DNA of 64,000 bases from Cellulosimicrobium terreum. Its GTDB lineage: Bacteria; Actinomycetota; Actinomycetes; Actinomycetales; Cellulomonadaceae. Every line of letters begins with the position of its first letter. Within the stretch, counting starts at the first letter, position 1. A model generated the notes under the pieces. The model made no database searches. It was not told where the DNA came from and saw nothing but the letters and a program-made list of their open reading frames with translations. This document shows positions 17,306 to 26,703 of this stretch, piece after piece. The DNA lies in contig JACYFD010000001.1 of assembly GCA_014803435.1 (NCBI GenBank), forward strand, positions 1-64,000, read 5' to 3'. The translations under genes were made by a program, and so were the position numbers.

Positions 17306-18700
17306 TCAGGCCCGCTGCACCACGACGGACCGCACCGTCGCGAGGCGCGCCACCGCACGCTCGAGCGAGCGGGCCCGGCGCTCGGTCGCGCCGAACGTGA
17401 CGTCGATCCGCCCGACACGCCCACCGTCGCCGGCCGGTCGCGTGGCGAGCGAGTCGAAGCTCACGCCGCGCGTGGAGAAGACGCCGGTCAGCGCGGTCAG
17501 CGTCCCCGGGCGGTCGACGCCGTGCACGGTCGCGACCCAGCCCACCTCGGCACCCGGCTCGGGCCGGTCGTCCACGGGCACCGTCGTCGCCGTCCTCGCG
17601 TCCGCCCCGACGACGGCCGACGCCGCGAGCATCTGCCCGACGCCGTCCGCGGCCCGCGCGAGGGCCGCCTCCTCGTCGTCGGGCAGGGGATCGAGGAGGA
17701 CGCGCGTCCACCCCTCCGGCCCGAGCACGAGCGGGACGCCGAGCACGCCACGGAACGGCGCGGCCGTCCCGCCGAGCGTGGCCTTCCTGTCGAGCACGAG
17801 CTCCCCGTCGAGCGCGACCTGCCCGGCGACGACGATCTCGCGGCCGTCGAGGAGCGTCTCGACCAGGTCGACCGTGGCGCTCGCGGTCGCGGCGGGCGTC
17901 TTCGCCCCGGACTGGTGCGTCATCCACGGTCGCGTCACGGTGCGCAGGTCGGCGGGCCACGTGTCGATGAGGTCGAACGCGGCGCCGATGTCGTCGGCCG
18001 CGACGGTCGCGAGCTCGCGCTTCGCCGCGGCGATCTCGTCCGGGAGGGCCCCGAGCGTGCGCCCGCGCCGGAGGCGGTCGACAGCGCGACGACGCTCGTC
18101 GGCGTCGAGCCCGCTGACGCGCACCGTCGACCACAGCGGCACGGCGTCCTCGCCGTGCTGCCCGGCCACGAACCCGCCCACGCGGTGCCGCCGGACTCCC
18201 AGCTCGACCGCGATCTCACGCCGGAACCGCAGCGTGTCGAGCCACGCGCCCATCCCGACGACGCGGTGCCGGCCGAGCCGCTCCGCCATCACCGCGACCC
18301 CCAGCTCGACGGGGTTGGTCACGACGATCACGACCTCGTGACCCGAACCGTGCTCGGCGATCGCGTCGGCGTACTCGGCGAGGACGGCGTGGTTCGTCGC
18401 GGCCAGCGCCCGGCGGTCCGGGTCGGCGCCGGTCCGGGCCGGCGCCGTGAGTCCGGCCGCGACGACGATCACGTCGGCCGTGACGTCGTCGGGGGAGTGC
18501 GCGACGTCGAGCAGCGGGGCGTGCTCGTCGTAGGCGTCGACGAGGTCTGCCCGCAGTCCGTGCACCGCACGCCCCGACGCACCACCACGTCGGCCGACGA
18601 GCTGGAGCCGCGACGTCGGCGGCAGGACCTGCCGCTCCACGAGCTGCGTGCACACCTGGCGCCCGACGTCACCCGTCGCCCCGATCACCGCTACGTCCAC
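17306..18700 (-). CDS. Malate/lactate dehydrogenase-like protein fused to an ACT domain
   Basis: A 464-residue two-part protein. Residues 1-320 are a lactate/malate dehydrogenase: VAVIGATGDVGRQV binds NAD, VVIVVTNPVEL is the TNP motif, GMGAWLDTLRFR carries the substrate-site Asp and Arg, and GQHGEDAVPLWS carries the catalytic histidine. From about residue 385, WVATVHGVDRPGTLTALTGV onward to the end is an ACT domain of the kind that binds amino acids in regulated biosynthetic enzymes. The fusion implies allosteric control, unusual for this family. The start is GTG 18700. No neighbour explains the ligand. Confidence 0.82.
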   Translation of the reverse strand: MDVAVIGATGDVGRQVCTQLVERQVLPPTSRLQLVGRRGGASGRAVHGLRADLVDAYDEHAPLLDVAHSPDDVTADVIVVAAGLTAPARTGADPDRRALAATNHAVLAEYADAIAEHGSGHEVVIVVTNPVELGVAVMAERLGRHRVVGMGAWLDTLRFRREIAVELGVRRHRVGGFVAGQHGEDAVPLWSTVRVSGLDADERRRAVDRLRRGRTLGALPDEIAAAKRELATVAADDIGAAFDLIDTWPADLRTVTRPWMTHQSGAKTPAATASATVDLVETLLDGREIVVAGQVALDGELVLDRKATLGGTAAPFRGVLGVPLVLGPEGWTRVLLDPLPDDEEAALARAADGVGQMLAASAVVGADARTATTVPVDDRPEPGAEVGWVATVHGVDRPGTLTALTGVFSTRGVSFDSLATRPAGDGGRVGRIDVTFGATERRARSLERAVARLATVRSVVVQRA

Positions 18701-18739
18701 CTCGGCAGCGTACGTGGCGGCCGGTCGAGCGTGCTCCGG

Positions 18740-19660
18740 TCAGGCGAACGTGATCTCCGCGGCGGCGGCGGCCATCTCGTCGAGCACGGCCCGCACGACG
18801 GGGCGGGGCTCGTGCCGCGTCGCGCGGTGCCGTGCGACGAGCCTGCGCGAGCCGAGGCCGGGCAGCCCGACGACGGTGACGCCGTCGGGCACCTCGTCCG
18901 ACGCGCCGCCCTCGACGGCGAGGGCGGGCAGCACCGCGACTCCCAGCCCGGCGGCGACGAGGGACATCGCGACGTCGAAGTCGTAGTAGAGGTGCTGGGT
19001 GCGCAGGGGCTGGCCGAAGCCGTGCTCGAGCCGCCCCAGCGCTCGCGCGGCGGCGGTCGCGGGCTGGGGGGCGAGCCAGACGACGTCGCGCACGTCGTCG
19101 AGCCGGGTCGGCGTGGGCATGGCGGCGGGGACCACGAGGCGCCACGGCTCCTCGAGGAGGACGACCTCGTGCGTGCCGCGCGGGGCTGGGGAGTCGGCGG
19201 CCTCGAAGTCGCGCTCGAGCAGGACGACGTCGAGGTCGCCCGCCCGCAGCAGCCGCAGCGCCTCCGCGGGCTCGCGCTCCTGCACGTCGAGCTCGATCCC
19301 GGGGGCCTCCTCGACGAGGCGCTGCGCGACGGGCGCGACGACGGAGCGGATCGCCGACTGGAACGCACCGACGGCGACGCGGCCCGTGACCTCGTCGCCG
19401 AGCGCGGCGAGCTCCTTGCGTGCCTCGACGAGCTCGGTCTCGATCCTCTCGGCGACGTCCGCGAGGACGCGTCCGGCCGGTGTGAGGGTGACGCCGCGCG
19501 GGCCCCGGTCGAGGACAGCGACGCCCTCCTCGGCCTCCAGCCGCTGGATCTGCTGGGAGACGGCGGACGGGGTGATTCGTAGGAGATCAGCGGCCGCGAG
19601 GACACCTCCTCCCCGGTGCACGGCAAGGAGAAAGGCAAGCCTGCGTGGGTCGGTGGCCAT
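18740..19660 (-). CDS. LysR-family transcriptional regulator
   Basis: A 306-residue regulator. The N-terminal winged HTH (LAFLLAVHRGGGVLAAADLL, then ITPSAVSQQIQRLEAEEGVA) is followed by a periplasmic-binding-protein-like effector domain (GRVAVGAFQSAIRSVVAPVA onward). It is divergent from the small membrane protein gene at 19860. LysR proteins usually act on such a divergent promoter. The effector cannot be predicted. Confidence 0.93.
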   Translation of the reverse strand: MATDPRRLAFLLAVHRGGGVLAAADLLRITPSAVSQQIQRLEAEEGVAVLDRGPRGVTLTPAGRVLADVAERIETELVEARKELAALGDEVTGRVAVGAFQSAIRSVVAPVAQRLVEEAPGIELDVQEREPAEALRLLRAGDLDVVLLERDFEAADSPAPRGTHEVVLLEEPWRLVVPAAMPTPTRLDDVRDVVWLAPQPATAAARALGRLEHGFGQPLRTQHLYYDFDVAMSLVAAGLGVAVLPALAVEGGASDEVPDGVTVVGLPGLGSRRLVARHRATRHEPRPVVRAVLDEMAAAAAEITFA

Positions 19661-19859
19661 GTAGTGATACTAAACGACCACTCAAGAAGGATTCGATTGT
19701 GCTGAAGCCCTGAGAGGCCCACACTTGTCGAGGCGCCGGACGGTCACCTCCTCCGACCGGGCGGCGCCCGAACACTTCTCATCGCCTGCGCCACCAGCAT
19801 CCGTGCCCGGAGCGCACAGCCACCGCGACCCCGCGGTCTCCTCTTCCCACCACGTCTTC

Positions 19860-20183
19860 ATGGAGCTCGCTGTGCCCATCACCCTCGACACCCTGTTCAT
19901 GATCCTCGGCTGGGGCGGCGCGGTCGCCGGCGTCATCGCATACGGGATGGTGAGTCGCGGCCGGTGGGCCGCGACGTCCGCGCAGTTCCAGCTCACGAAC
20001 CTCGTCGCCGCCGGGCTCATGGGTCTCGTGGCAGCCGCGAACGGCGTGTGGCCCTCGGTGGCCGCGAACCTCGTGTGGATCGTCATCGGCGCGCAGGCCG
20101 TCCGGCTGCTCCTCAAGGCCCGGCGGGCCCGCGCTCTCGCGGCCGCCGAGCCCGGCCCCGCGGACGTCGAGCTCGCCGCCTGA
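19860..20183 (+). CDS. Small CBU_0592-like membrane protein
   Basis: A membrane protein of about 107 residues with three hydrophobic segments: LFMILGWGGAVAGVIAYGMV, LTNLVAAGLMGLVAAANGVW and VAANLVWIVIGAQAVRLLL. This layout is seen in small CBU_0592-type proteins of unknown role. The ATG at 19860 or the GTG at 19872 (GGAG 7 bases before it) are both possible starts; the longer upstream frame is low-complexity. Its position opposite the LysR gene suggests it is the regulator's target. Confidence 0.7.
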   Translation: MELAVPITLDTLFMILGWGGAVAGVIAYGMVSRGRWAATSAQFQLTNLVAAGLMGLVAAANGVWPSVAANLVWIVIGAQAVRLLLKARRARALAAAEPGPADVELAA

Positions 20184-20204
20184 ACCCGCGCGAGGGCGCA
20201 GCCC

Positions 20205-20633
20205 TCAGATGCCGGTCGGCGTGATGAGCCCGACGAGCAGGCCCATCACCAGGACCGTCACCAGCTCGTGCGCGGCGTTCAGGACCGTCAGTCCTGCCGG
20301 CCGGCCCTCGAAAGCGTCGTGCGTGACGAACCGCGCGGCCGTGAACCCGGCCCAGAGCACCACCGCAGTCAGCAGCGCGTTGCCCAGGTAGCCGCCCCCG
20401 TAGAACGACCACGCCAGGAACGTCGCGCCCGCGAGCACCCACGCCGTGACGAAGCTGACGACGACGGTGACCACGATCGGCCCGACGGCGTCGCGTCCCT
20501 CCCCGGACGGGTCCACCTTCGCGACGCGCATCCAGTACGTGCCGAAGACCTTCGGGGTGTACCAGACCGAGCCTACGACCATGCTCGACACCGTGGCGGC
20601 GAGCACCGCCCAGTAGTTGATCTCCGGAACCAT
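20205..20633 (-). CDS. DUF1761 membrane protein
   Basis: A 142-residue protein of unknown function with four membrane helices. The N-terminal INYWAVLAATVSSMVVGSVW, followed by YTPKVFGTYWM, is the DUF1761 signature. A later FYGGGYLGNALLTAVVLWAGF segment also fits. GAGGGAG lies 8 bases before the ATG. It converges on the preceding small membrane protein gene with 21 bases between stops. Confidence 0.88.
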   Translation of the reverse strand: MVPEINYWAVLAATVSSMVVGSVWYTPKVFGTYWMRVAKVDPSGEGRDAVGPIVVTVVVSFVTAWVLAGATFLAWSFYGGGYLGNALLTAVVLWAGFTAARFVTHDAFEGRPAGLTVLNAAHELVTVLVMGLLVGLITPTGI

Positions 20634-20720
20634 CGGACCGCTCCCTCGCCGTCGACGCCCTTGTCCGGAGCGTATCGGAGCGGTGCTGGGTCAGCTCCGT
20701 CGACGGACGGTACGTGGCCC

Positions 20721-21332
20721 TCAGCGGGAGGTCGCGGGGGTGCCGGCGGCCCGCCCGTCCCGCAGCGCCGTGCTCGTCGAGAAGCCCCCGACCAGCAGGA
20801 CGAGACCCGCCATGACGAGGTACAGGGCGATGAGCAGCGCCCCGGTGGTCAGGGACGTCGTCGGGCGGGCCAGCATGACGACGCCGAGCACGAGCCACAA
20901 CGCCGCGTTGGCGAGCTGCCAGTCCCAGCCGAGGGCCCGGTCGCGACGTGCACGCAGCGCGCCGACGACGCCGATCGCGCCCGCGACGCACGCCCAGACC
21001 CCGACGACGCGCAGCAGGACGGGGCCCGTCATCTGCGGCCACGCGACGATGAGGACGCCGGCCACGACGCTGACGCCCCCCGCGACCAGCCGCCAGCTGA
21101 CGACGTCTCCCTCGCTCGGGTCAGCCCGGCCGGGTCGCCCCTCCAGCACGAGGAGCACGCCCTGCACGACGATCACGACCCCGACGAGCCAGCGCAGCCA
21201 CGTCAGGCCGTCCTCGGGGCGGAAGAACAGCACGACCCCCACGAGCAGGTACGCGCCGGCGCGCAGGTAGACCAGACCCCACAGGCGGCGCGCCGTCCCC
21301 ACGGTCTTGTCGGACATCCGCTCGTCGCCCAT
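20721..21332 (-). CDS. HdeD/DUF308-type membrane protein
   Basis: A 203-residue membrane protein with six hydrophobic segments arranged as repeated pairs, such as LRAGAYLLVGVVLFFRPEDG and VVMLARPTTSLTTGALLIAL. The recurring short P-containing turn after each pair is the DUF308/HdeD pattern. ATG 21332 is chosen because GGAGG lies 5 bases upstream; further ATGs exist at 21316 and 21380. Its role is unknown; the Escherichia coli relative is linked to acid resistance, which need not apply here. Confidence 0.8.
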   Translation of the reverse strand: MGDERMSDKTVGTARRLWGLVYLRAGAYLLVGVVLFFRPEDGLTWLRWLVGVVIVVQGVLLVLEGRPGRADPSEGDVVSWRLVAGGVSVVAGVLIVAWPQMTGPVLLRVVGVWACVAGAIGVVGALRARRDRALGWDWQLANAALWLVLGVVMLARPTTSLTTGALLIALYLVMAGLVLLVGGFSTSTALRDGRAAGTPATSR

Positions 21333-21437
21333 CGCCGCCTCCGCGCCCCTGCGTCCGCCGTCGTGACCTGCCCTGGCCATCGGTTCCTGCGATGGTACGA
21401 GCGGGCCGCGCCGGCCGCGATCCGGTTCAACCGGCGA

Positions 21438-22268
21438 TCAGGGGAGAGTCCGGCGCACCGTCACGACGAGCGCGCGATGGTCGGAGAGACCGGTGTCGAC
21501 CGCGGTGGCCGGGCCGGCCGGTTCGAGCCCGACGCCGGGGCCGGGGTCCGCGAGGACGTGGTCGATCTGGCGGACAGGCCTGGCGGCAGGGTGCGTGCGG
21601 GCGTCGGCGAGAGGGGTCCACCCGCTGATCTCGACGGGGGCCGGAGGGCGCAGGTTCAGGTCCCCCATCAGCACGAGCGGGCGCGGGAGCGCGTCGCACG
21701 CGGCGACGAGGGACCGGAGCTGGTCGGCGGTGAACTCGGGGCGCGACGTGGTGTGCGTCGTGACGACGGTGAGCGAACCCCCGGGGGTCCGCACGAGGGC
21801 TGCGAGCGCGACGCGCGGCTCGTCGGGCACGACCCGCCACGGGAGGACCCGCCCGAACCGCGCACCCGGGGCGCGACGTCGGACCCGGGACCGCCACGCC
21901 ATGCGCGGCAGCTCGAGCCGCAGCCACCGGTCGACGGGGAAGCGGCTGACGAGCCCGACGCCGTGCACCGGGTACGCGGGCCAGCGCCGGGCACCGCGCC
22001 CGGGCCGACCCGCCTGCAGGTACGTCCCGGGGACGCCGCGGACGGTGGGGGAGAAGTGCCACCACCCGGCGTCGAGCGCGTGGGCCGCGACGGTGACGAG
22101 GTCCGCGCCGCGCGAGCGCGGCGTGTCCCGCTCGACCTCCTGGAGCGCGAGGATGTCGACGTCGAGGGCGGCGACCGCGCGCGCGTACCGGTCGAGGTCG
22201 ACCGTGCCGTCGAGGTCGGCCCCGTGCAACGTGTTGAAGGTCCCGAGGCGCACCGTCCCGGGGCTCAC
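21438..22268 (-). CDS. Endonuclease/exonuclease/phosphatase (EEP) family protein
   Basis: A 276-residue phosphohydrolase of the DNase I-like EEP fold. LGTFNTLHG near the N terminus carries the metal-site Asn, ILALQEVERD the catalytic Glu, VLMGDLNLRPP the GDxN motif, and GLSDHRALVV the final SDH catalytic pair. The GTG start overlaps the stop of the aminotransferase gene (GTGA), so the pair is translationally coupled. The protein has no signal peptide. Whether the substrate is nucleic acid or a phosphoester metabolite cannot be said. Confidence 0.9.
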   Translation of the reverse strand: MSPGTVRLGTFNTLHGADLDGTVDLDRYARAVAALDVDILALQEVERDTPRSRGADLVTVAAHALDAGWWHFSPTVRGVPGTYLQAGRPGRGARRWPAYPVHGVGLVSRFPVDRWLRLELPRMAWRSRVRRRAPGARFGRVLPWRVVPDEPRVALAALVRTPGGSLTVVTTHTTSRPEFTADQLRSLVAACDALPRPLVLMGDLNLRPPAPVEISGWTPLADARTHPAARPVRQIDHVLADPGPGVGLEPAGPATAVDTGLSDHRALVVTVRRTLP

Positions 22269-23485
22269 AGCGTGCGGCGCCACTCGACGACGCGTTCGAC
22301 GGCCTCGGCGACCGTCGTGGGGGCCGCGGCGAACGAGAGCCGCACCCAGTCCCGCCCGTGCACGCCGTCGAAGTCGGTCCCGGGCGTGAGCGCGACGCCC
22401 GCCTCGGCGAGCAGGCGCGCGCACCAGGTGACCGAGTCCATGCCGTCGCCGGACACGTCGGCGTAGACGTAGAACGCGCCGTCGGCGGGCGCGACGCGCG
22501 ACCAGCCGAGGTCGTCGAGGCGGGACAGCACGAGCTCGCGCGACGCCGCGTACCGGGCGACGTTCTCCTCTGCCGCGAGGTAGCCGTCCGCGGTGAACGC
22601 GGCGACTCCGGCGTGCTGCGCGAGCGCGGGCGGCGACAGCGCGACGTTGCCCGCGAGCGCCCCGACCGGTCCGACCAGCTCGTCGGGCAGCACCAGCCAG
22701 CCGAGCCGCCACCCGGTCATGGCCCAGTACTTCGAGAAGGAGCTGACGACGACCGCGCCGTCGGGCACGTACCGGGCCGCCGTCGGTGATCCCCCGCCGC
22801 CGACCGCCCCGGATCGTGTTGTACGAGTCGATGGCTCGTCGTCGTACACGATGCCGTGGTAGATCTCGTCGCTGATCAGACGCACGTCGTGGTCCGCGCA
22901 CCACGCGGCGACCGCCGCCAGCTCGTCGGGCCGGATCATCGTCCCCGTCGGGTTGGCGGGGCTCGCGAGCACGAGCCCGTCCAGACCGCCGCCGTAGTAC
23001 GCCTCCATGAGCTGCGAGACCGTCGGCTGGTACCGGCTGTCGGGCCCGCAGTCGAGCTCGACGACCTCGCACCCGAGCGCGCTGAGGATGTTCTTGTACG
23101 CCGGGTATCCGGGCCGGGCGAGCGCGACGCGGTCGCCGACGTCGAACGCCGCGAGGAACGCGAGCAGGAACCCGCCGCTCGACCCCGTCGTGACGGCGAT
23201 CCGCGCGGGGTCGACCTCCACGTCGTACCAGCGGCCGTAGTGCGCCGCGATCTCGCGCCGCAGCGACGGCACGCCCAGCGCCTCCGTGTACCCGACGTCG
23301 CCGGACTCCAGCACCTCGATCGCCCGGCGCCGCACCACGTCCGACGCGCCCGTCGCCGGCTCGCCCGCGCACAGGTTCAGCACCGACTCCCCCGCGTCGC
23401 GCAGGCGGTTCGCCTCGGCGAGCACCTCCATCACCGCGAACGGCGGCACGTGCGAGCGGCGCGAGACCTTCATCGACCCGGACAT
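22265..23485 (-). CDS. PLP-dependent class I/II aminotransferase
   Basis: A 406-residue fold-type I aminotransferase. NLCAGEPATGASD, LASPANPTGTMI and VSSFSKYWAMTGWRLGW (PLP lysine in SFSK, Arg in WRLGW) are the family marks. An unusual Ser/Thr/Gly insertion of about 20 residues lies between IYHGIVYDDEPSTRT and the strand before the PLP lysine. The start at 23485 is followed by a second ATG at 23473. The gene is divergent from the DUF1992 gene, and a long palindrome sits between them. Confidence 0.9.
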   Translation of the reverse strand: MSGSMKVSRRSHVPPFAVMEVLAEANRLRDAGESVLNLCAGEPATGASDVVRRRAIEVLESGDVGYTEALGVPSLRREIAAHYGRWYDVEVDPARIAVTTGSSGGFLLAFLAAFDVGDRVALARPGYPAYKNILSALGCEVVELDCGPDSRYQPTVSQLMEAYYGGGLDGLVLASPANPTGTMIRPDELAAVAAWCADHDVRLISDEIYHGIVYDDEPSTRTTRSGAVGGGGSPTAARYVPDGAVVVSSFSKYWAMTGWRLGWLVLPDELVGPVGALAGNVALSPPALAQHAGVAAFTADGYLAAEENVARYAASRELVLSRLDDLGWSRVAPADGAFYVYADVSGDGMDSVTWCARLLAEAGVALTPGTDFDGVHGRDWVRLSFAAAPTTVAEAVERVVEWRRTL

Positions 23486-23511
23486 GCCCCCATCATGCCG
23501 CCCAGTGCGCC

Positions 23512-23571
23512 GCCGAACCCCGGGTTGCCGCCCGATCAGCGTCGGGAACGGGCGCCAACCCGGGGTTCGGC
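23512..23571. repeat. GCCGAACCCCGG palindromic element, copy 1
   Basis: Outer arms GCCGAACCCCGGGTTG and CAACCCGGGGTTCGGC (16 bp, perfect), then one C-C mismatch, then inner arms CGCCCG and CGGGCG around a 14-base loop. It lies between two divergent genes, so it is not a terminator. A second element with the same outer 12 bases and the same layout is at 63885-63944. Confidence 0.8.
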
Positions 23572-23617
23572 AACCGAGCGATACGGTGAATGCGGACGCC
23601 GACGACGGGAGGACAGC

Positions 23618-24223
23618 ATGTTCCGCAGGCGACGCGCGCGCGACGACGCGCCCGACGACGTCCCGACCGACGACCCGGTGCGCCGGGCCGCGCAGTACCG
23701 CGTCGACAAGGCGGTGCTGCAGGACGCCGACGCGGCGCTCGCGGACGGGGACGGTCCGCGCGGGGCCGGCCGTGCGCCGTCGGTCAGCGATGACGACGAC
23801 GCCGAGACCGTCCGGACGCCGCGGCGCGTGCGGCCCGAGGACCGGGCGCGCTACGTCGACACCGTGATCGACCAGGCGATCCGGCGCGGCGAGTTCGACG
23901 ACCTGCCGCTCGCTGGCAAGCCGATCCCGGGACTCACGGGCACGCACGACCCGGACTGGTGGCTCAAGGGCGTGATCGAGCGCGAGCAGATCACCGGGCT
24001 CGGCCCGCCCGCGATGCTGCTCAAGGCCGAGGACCGTCGGCTCGACGACCGCCTCGACCGGGAGCTCGACGAGACGTCGGTCCGGGAGATCCTCGACGAC
24101 TTCAACGCGCGCGTGGTCGACGCCCGCCGCCAGCTCCTCGGCGGGCCGCCGGTCGTGACCCCGACGCGCGACGTCGAGCGCGAGGTCGCGCGGTGGCGGG
24201 CGCGCCGGGCCGCGCGCTCGTAG
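23618..24223 (+). CDS. DUF1992 (DnaJ-homologue-type) protein
   Basis: A 201-residue cytoplasmic protein of unknown role. The DUF1992 domain is at about residues 75-140: VDTVIDQAIRRGEFDDLPLA, then GKPIPGL and DPDWWLKGVIEREQI. The N-terminal 75 residues are charged and low-complexity. A GGGAGGA lies 6 bases before the ATG at 23618. It is followed at 9 bases by an alpha/beta hydrolase gene, so the two probably form an operon. Confidence 0.85.
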   Translation: MFRRRRARDDAPDDVPTDDPVRRAAQYRVDKAVLQDADAALADGDGPRGAGRAPSVSDDDDAETVRTPRRVRPEDRARYVDTVIDQAIRRGEFDDLPLAGKPIPGLTGTHDPDWWLKGVIEREQITGLGPPAMLLKAEDRRLDDRLDRELDETSVREILDDFNARVVDARRQLLGGPPVVTPTRDVEREVARWRARRAARS

Positions 24224-24232
24224 GGTCGGCAC

Positions 24233-25390
24233 ATGGCCGGCTGGGAACGCGACGTGCTCGGGGACGACTACGAGCAGCTCACGCTCCCGCTCGAGCCCGA
24301 CACCGAGGGCGACGTCGTCGCGACGCTGGTGCGACGTCGCGAGCCCGCGGGCGGATCCGACGACGTCCGGCCCGAGCCGTACCTCGACGTGCTGTACGTG
24401 CACGGCTGGTCCGACTACTTCTTCCAGACCGAGCTCGCGGAGTTCTGGGAGTCGCACGGTGCCCGGTTCCACGCGCTCGACCTGCGCAAGTACGGCCGCA
24501 GCCTGCGCCCGGGCCAGACCCCGGGGTTCGTGCGCGACCTCGCGACGTACGACGAGGACATCGAGGCCGCGCTCGCCGTGCTGGGGCACGGGCCGCACCA
24601 CATCCATCCTCGGCGCCTCGTGCTGATGGGCCACTCCACCGGGGGTCTCACGCTCAGCCTCTGGGCCGGCCGCAACCCGCGGCGCGCGGCGGCGCTCGTG
24701 CTGAACAGCCCGTGGCTCGAGTTCCAGACGAGCGAGGTCGGGCGCCTCCTCCTGGAGCCGATGATCGGCGCCCGCGCCCGCCTCACCCCGACCCGCGCCC
24801 TGCCGAACGTCGACCTGGGCTTCTACACGCGCGCCGTCAACAAGGACTTCGACGGCGAGTGGACGTACGACATCGCGTGGCGCCCGCAGCACGGGTTCCG
24901 CACGACGCCGGCGTGGCTGTCCGCCATCTTCCACGGCCAGCAGACCGTCGCGCACGGCCTCGGGATCGGGGTCCCCGTGCTCGTCGTCATGTCGACGCGC
25001 AGCACGCTCGCCGCCCGCTGGTCGCCGGACATGATGCACACCGACACCGCGCTCGACGTCGAGAGCGTCGCGCGCGCGGCGGTGCGGCTGGGCACGCTCG
25101 TGACGGTCTCGCGCATCGAGGGCGCGCTGCACGACGTCGTGCTCTCGGCCCGCCCCGTGCGTTCCCTCGCGTACGGGCGGATGGCGCAGTGGATCGCCGG
25201 CTACCTGCCCCCGCCGCGGCCGCCCGAGACCGCCGCCGTCGGGACCGGGGCGCCCGGCAGGGACAGGACGGTGCCCGACGACGTCCCGCGGCACGGTCCG
25301 GTCCCGCGCGCTCTCCGGTGGCTCGGGAGGGCGGCGGGGAACGTCGTCGGGCACCTGACGGGCCGGGTCCGCCGCCGGGCACGGAAGTAG
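24233..25390 (+). CDS. Alpha/beta hydrolase (lysophospholipase/monoacylglycerol lipase type)
   Basis: A 385-residue serine hydrolase. YVHGWSDYFFQTELAEFW holds the oxyanion-hole HGW. LVLMGHSTGGLTLSLW carries the nucleophilic Ser (about residue 137). DTALDVESV gives the acid, and GALHDVVLS the catalytic His. There is no signal peptide. The C-terminal 60 residues are Pro/Arg-rich. The family acts on lipid esters, but the substrate is not evident. Confidence 0.88.
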   Translation: MAGWERDVLGDDYEQLTLPLEPDTEGDVVATLVRRREPAGGSDDVRPEPYLDVLYVHGWSDYFFQTELAEFWESHGARFHALDLRKYGRSLRPGQTPGFVRDLATYDEDIEAALAVLGHGPHHIHPRRLVLMGHSTGGLTLSLWAGRNPRRAAALVLNSPWLEFQTSEVGRLLLEPMIGARARLTPTRALPNVDLGFYTRAVNKDFDGEWTYDIAWRPQHGFRTTPAWLSAIFHGQQTVAHGLGIGVPVLVVMSTRSTLAARWSPDMMHTDTALDVESVARAAVRLGTLVTVSRIEGALHDVVLSARPVRSLAYGRMAQWIAGYLPPPRPPETAAVGTGAPGRDRTVPDDVPRHGPVPRALRWLGRAAGNVVGHLTGRVRRRARK

Positions 25391-25460
25391 GACCCGCCGG
25401 GGCGACGCCGTACGATCGGGCCAGGAGCTGACCTGTGGTTCCCCGATGATGGGAGTCCGG

Positions 25461-26684
25461 ATGTCCGGCGCCGCTCGACCTTCCCCTGCCGTCCCCACCG
25501 CGTCGACGGACGCCGCACCGCGCACCGGGCTGCTCTCCCTCGGGTTGCTCGCCGGCTCCTCGATGGAGAACGAGCAGCGGCTGCCGATCCACCCCCACCA
25601 CCTGGACCGGATCGACCCGGACGTGCGCGCGCGGATGGTCGTGGAGCGCGGGTACGGTGCGGACTTCCAGGTGGAACCCGGGTACGTCGAGGCGCGGGTG
25701 GGGAGAGTCGCGGACCGGTCCGAGGTGATCGAGTCCGCGGACGTGCTGCTCCTCCCGAAGCCGCAGGCGGCGGACGTGGCGGCGATCCCCGCCGGCCGCG
25801 TCCTGTGGGGATGGCCGCACTGCGTGCAGGACGCGGCGATGACCCAGGTGGCGATCGACCGTCGGCTCACGCTGATCGCCTTCGAGGCCATGAACCACTG
25901 GACGCGACGCGGCGACTTCAGCCTGCACGTGTTCCACAAGAACAACGAGCTCGCCGGCTACTGCTCCGTGCTGCACGCGCTGCGCCTCATCGGGTCGACG
26001 GGCGACTACGGGCCGCGGCTCAGCGCGGTCGTCATCGGCTTCGGCGCGACGGCACGGGGCGCCGTGACCGCGCTCAAGGCGCACGGTATCCACGACATCC
26101 AGGTCCTCACGCAGCGTGGTGTCGCGGCCGTCGGCTCTCCGATCCACGCCGCGCACATCACCCAGCTCAGCACCGACGACGGCCCGACCCACCTCTCCAC
26201 GGTTCCCACGGAGGACGGTGACGTCCTGCTCCCGGAGTTCCTGGCGTCGCACGACATCGTCGTCAACTGCACGCTCCAGGACGTCGCCGCACCGCTGACC
26301 TACCTGCGGACCGCAGACCTGGAGCGGTTCGCCACGGGAAGCCTGATCATCGACGTGTCCTGCGACGAGGGGATGGGCTTCGAGTGGGCGCGACCCACCA
26401 CGTTCGACGACCCGATGCTCCTGGTCGGACGCGGGGTGAGCTACTACGCCGTCGACCACAGCCCCTCGTACCTCTGGAACTCGGCCACCTGGGAGATCAG
26501 CGAGGCGCTCCTGCCGTTCCTGCGCACGGTCCTGGAAGGACCGGCAGCGTGGGCGGGGGATCTCACCGTCTCGCGTGCGATCGAGATCCAGGACGGGGTG
26601 ATCGGCAACCCGAGCATCCTGAGCTTTCAAGGTCGTGAGCCGGTCTACCCGCACGCCCCGAGCGCTGACCTCGGCAGGTCGTAG
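25461..26684 (+). CDS. AlaDH/PNT-fold dehydrogenase, N5-(carboxyethyl)ornithine synthase-like
   Basis: A 407-residue oxidoreductase of the alanine dehydrogenase/PNT superfamily. MENEQRLPIHPHHLDRI forms the N-terminal substrate domain, VLWGWPHCVQDAAMTQ and FEAMNHW line the active site, and AVVIGFGATARGAVTALKAH is the NAD(P)-binding motif. The pattern is that of carboxyethylornithine synthase, which reductively couples pyruvate to ornithine or lysine. ATG 25461 is preferred over 25446/25449 because GGGAG lies 5 bases before it. The protein is longer than the classic enzyme, so an unassigned opine-type dehydrogenase is also possible. It converges on the phosphatase gene. Confidence 0.75.
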   Translation: MSGAARPSPAVPTASTDAAPRTGLLSLGLLAGSSMENEQRLPIHPHHLDRIDPDVRARMVVERGYGADFQVEPGYVEARVGRVADRSEVIESADVLLLPKPQAADVAAIPAGRVLWGWPHCVQDAAMTQVAIDRRLTLIAFEAMNHWTRRGDFSLHVFHKNNELAGYCSVLHALRLIGSTGDYGPRLSAVVIGFGATARGAVTALKAHGIHDIQVLTQRGVAAVGSPIHAAHITQLSTDDGPTHLSTVPTEDGDVLLPEFLASHDIVVNCTLQDVAAPLTYLRTADLERFATGSLIIDVSCDEGMGFEWARPTTFDDPMLLVGRGVSYYAVDHSPSYLWNSATWEISEALLPFLRTVLEGPAAWAGDLTVSRAIEIQDGVIGNPSILSFQGREPVYPHAPSADLGRS

Positions 26685-26703
26685 CGCCGGGCGGACCGGG
26701 GTG

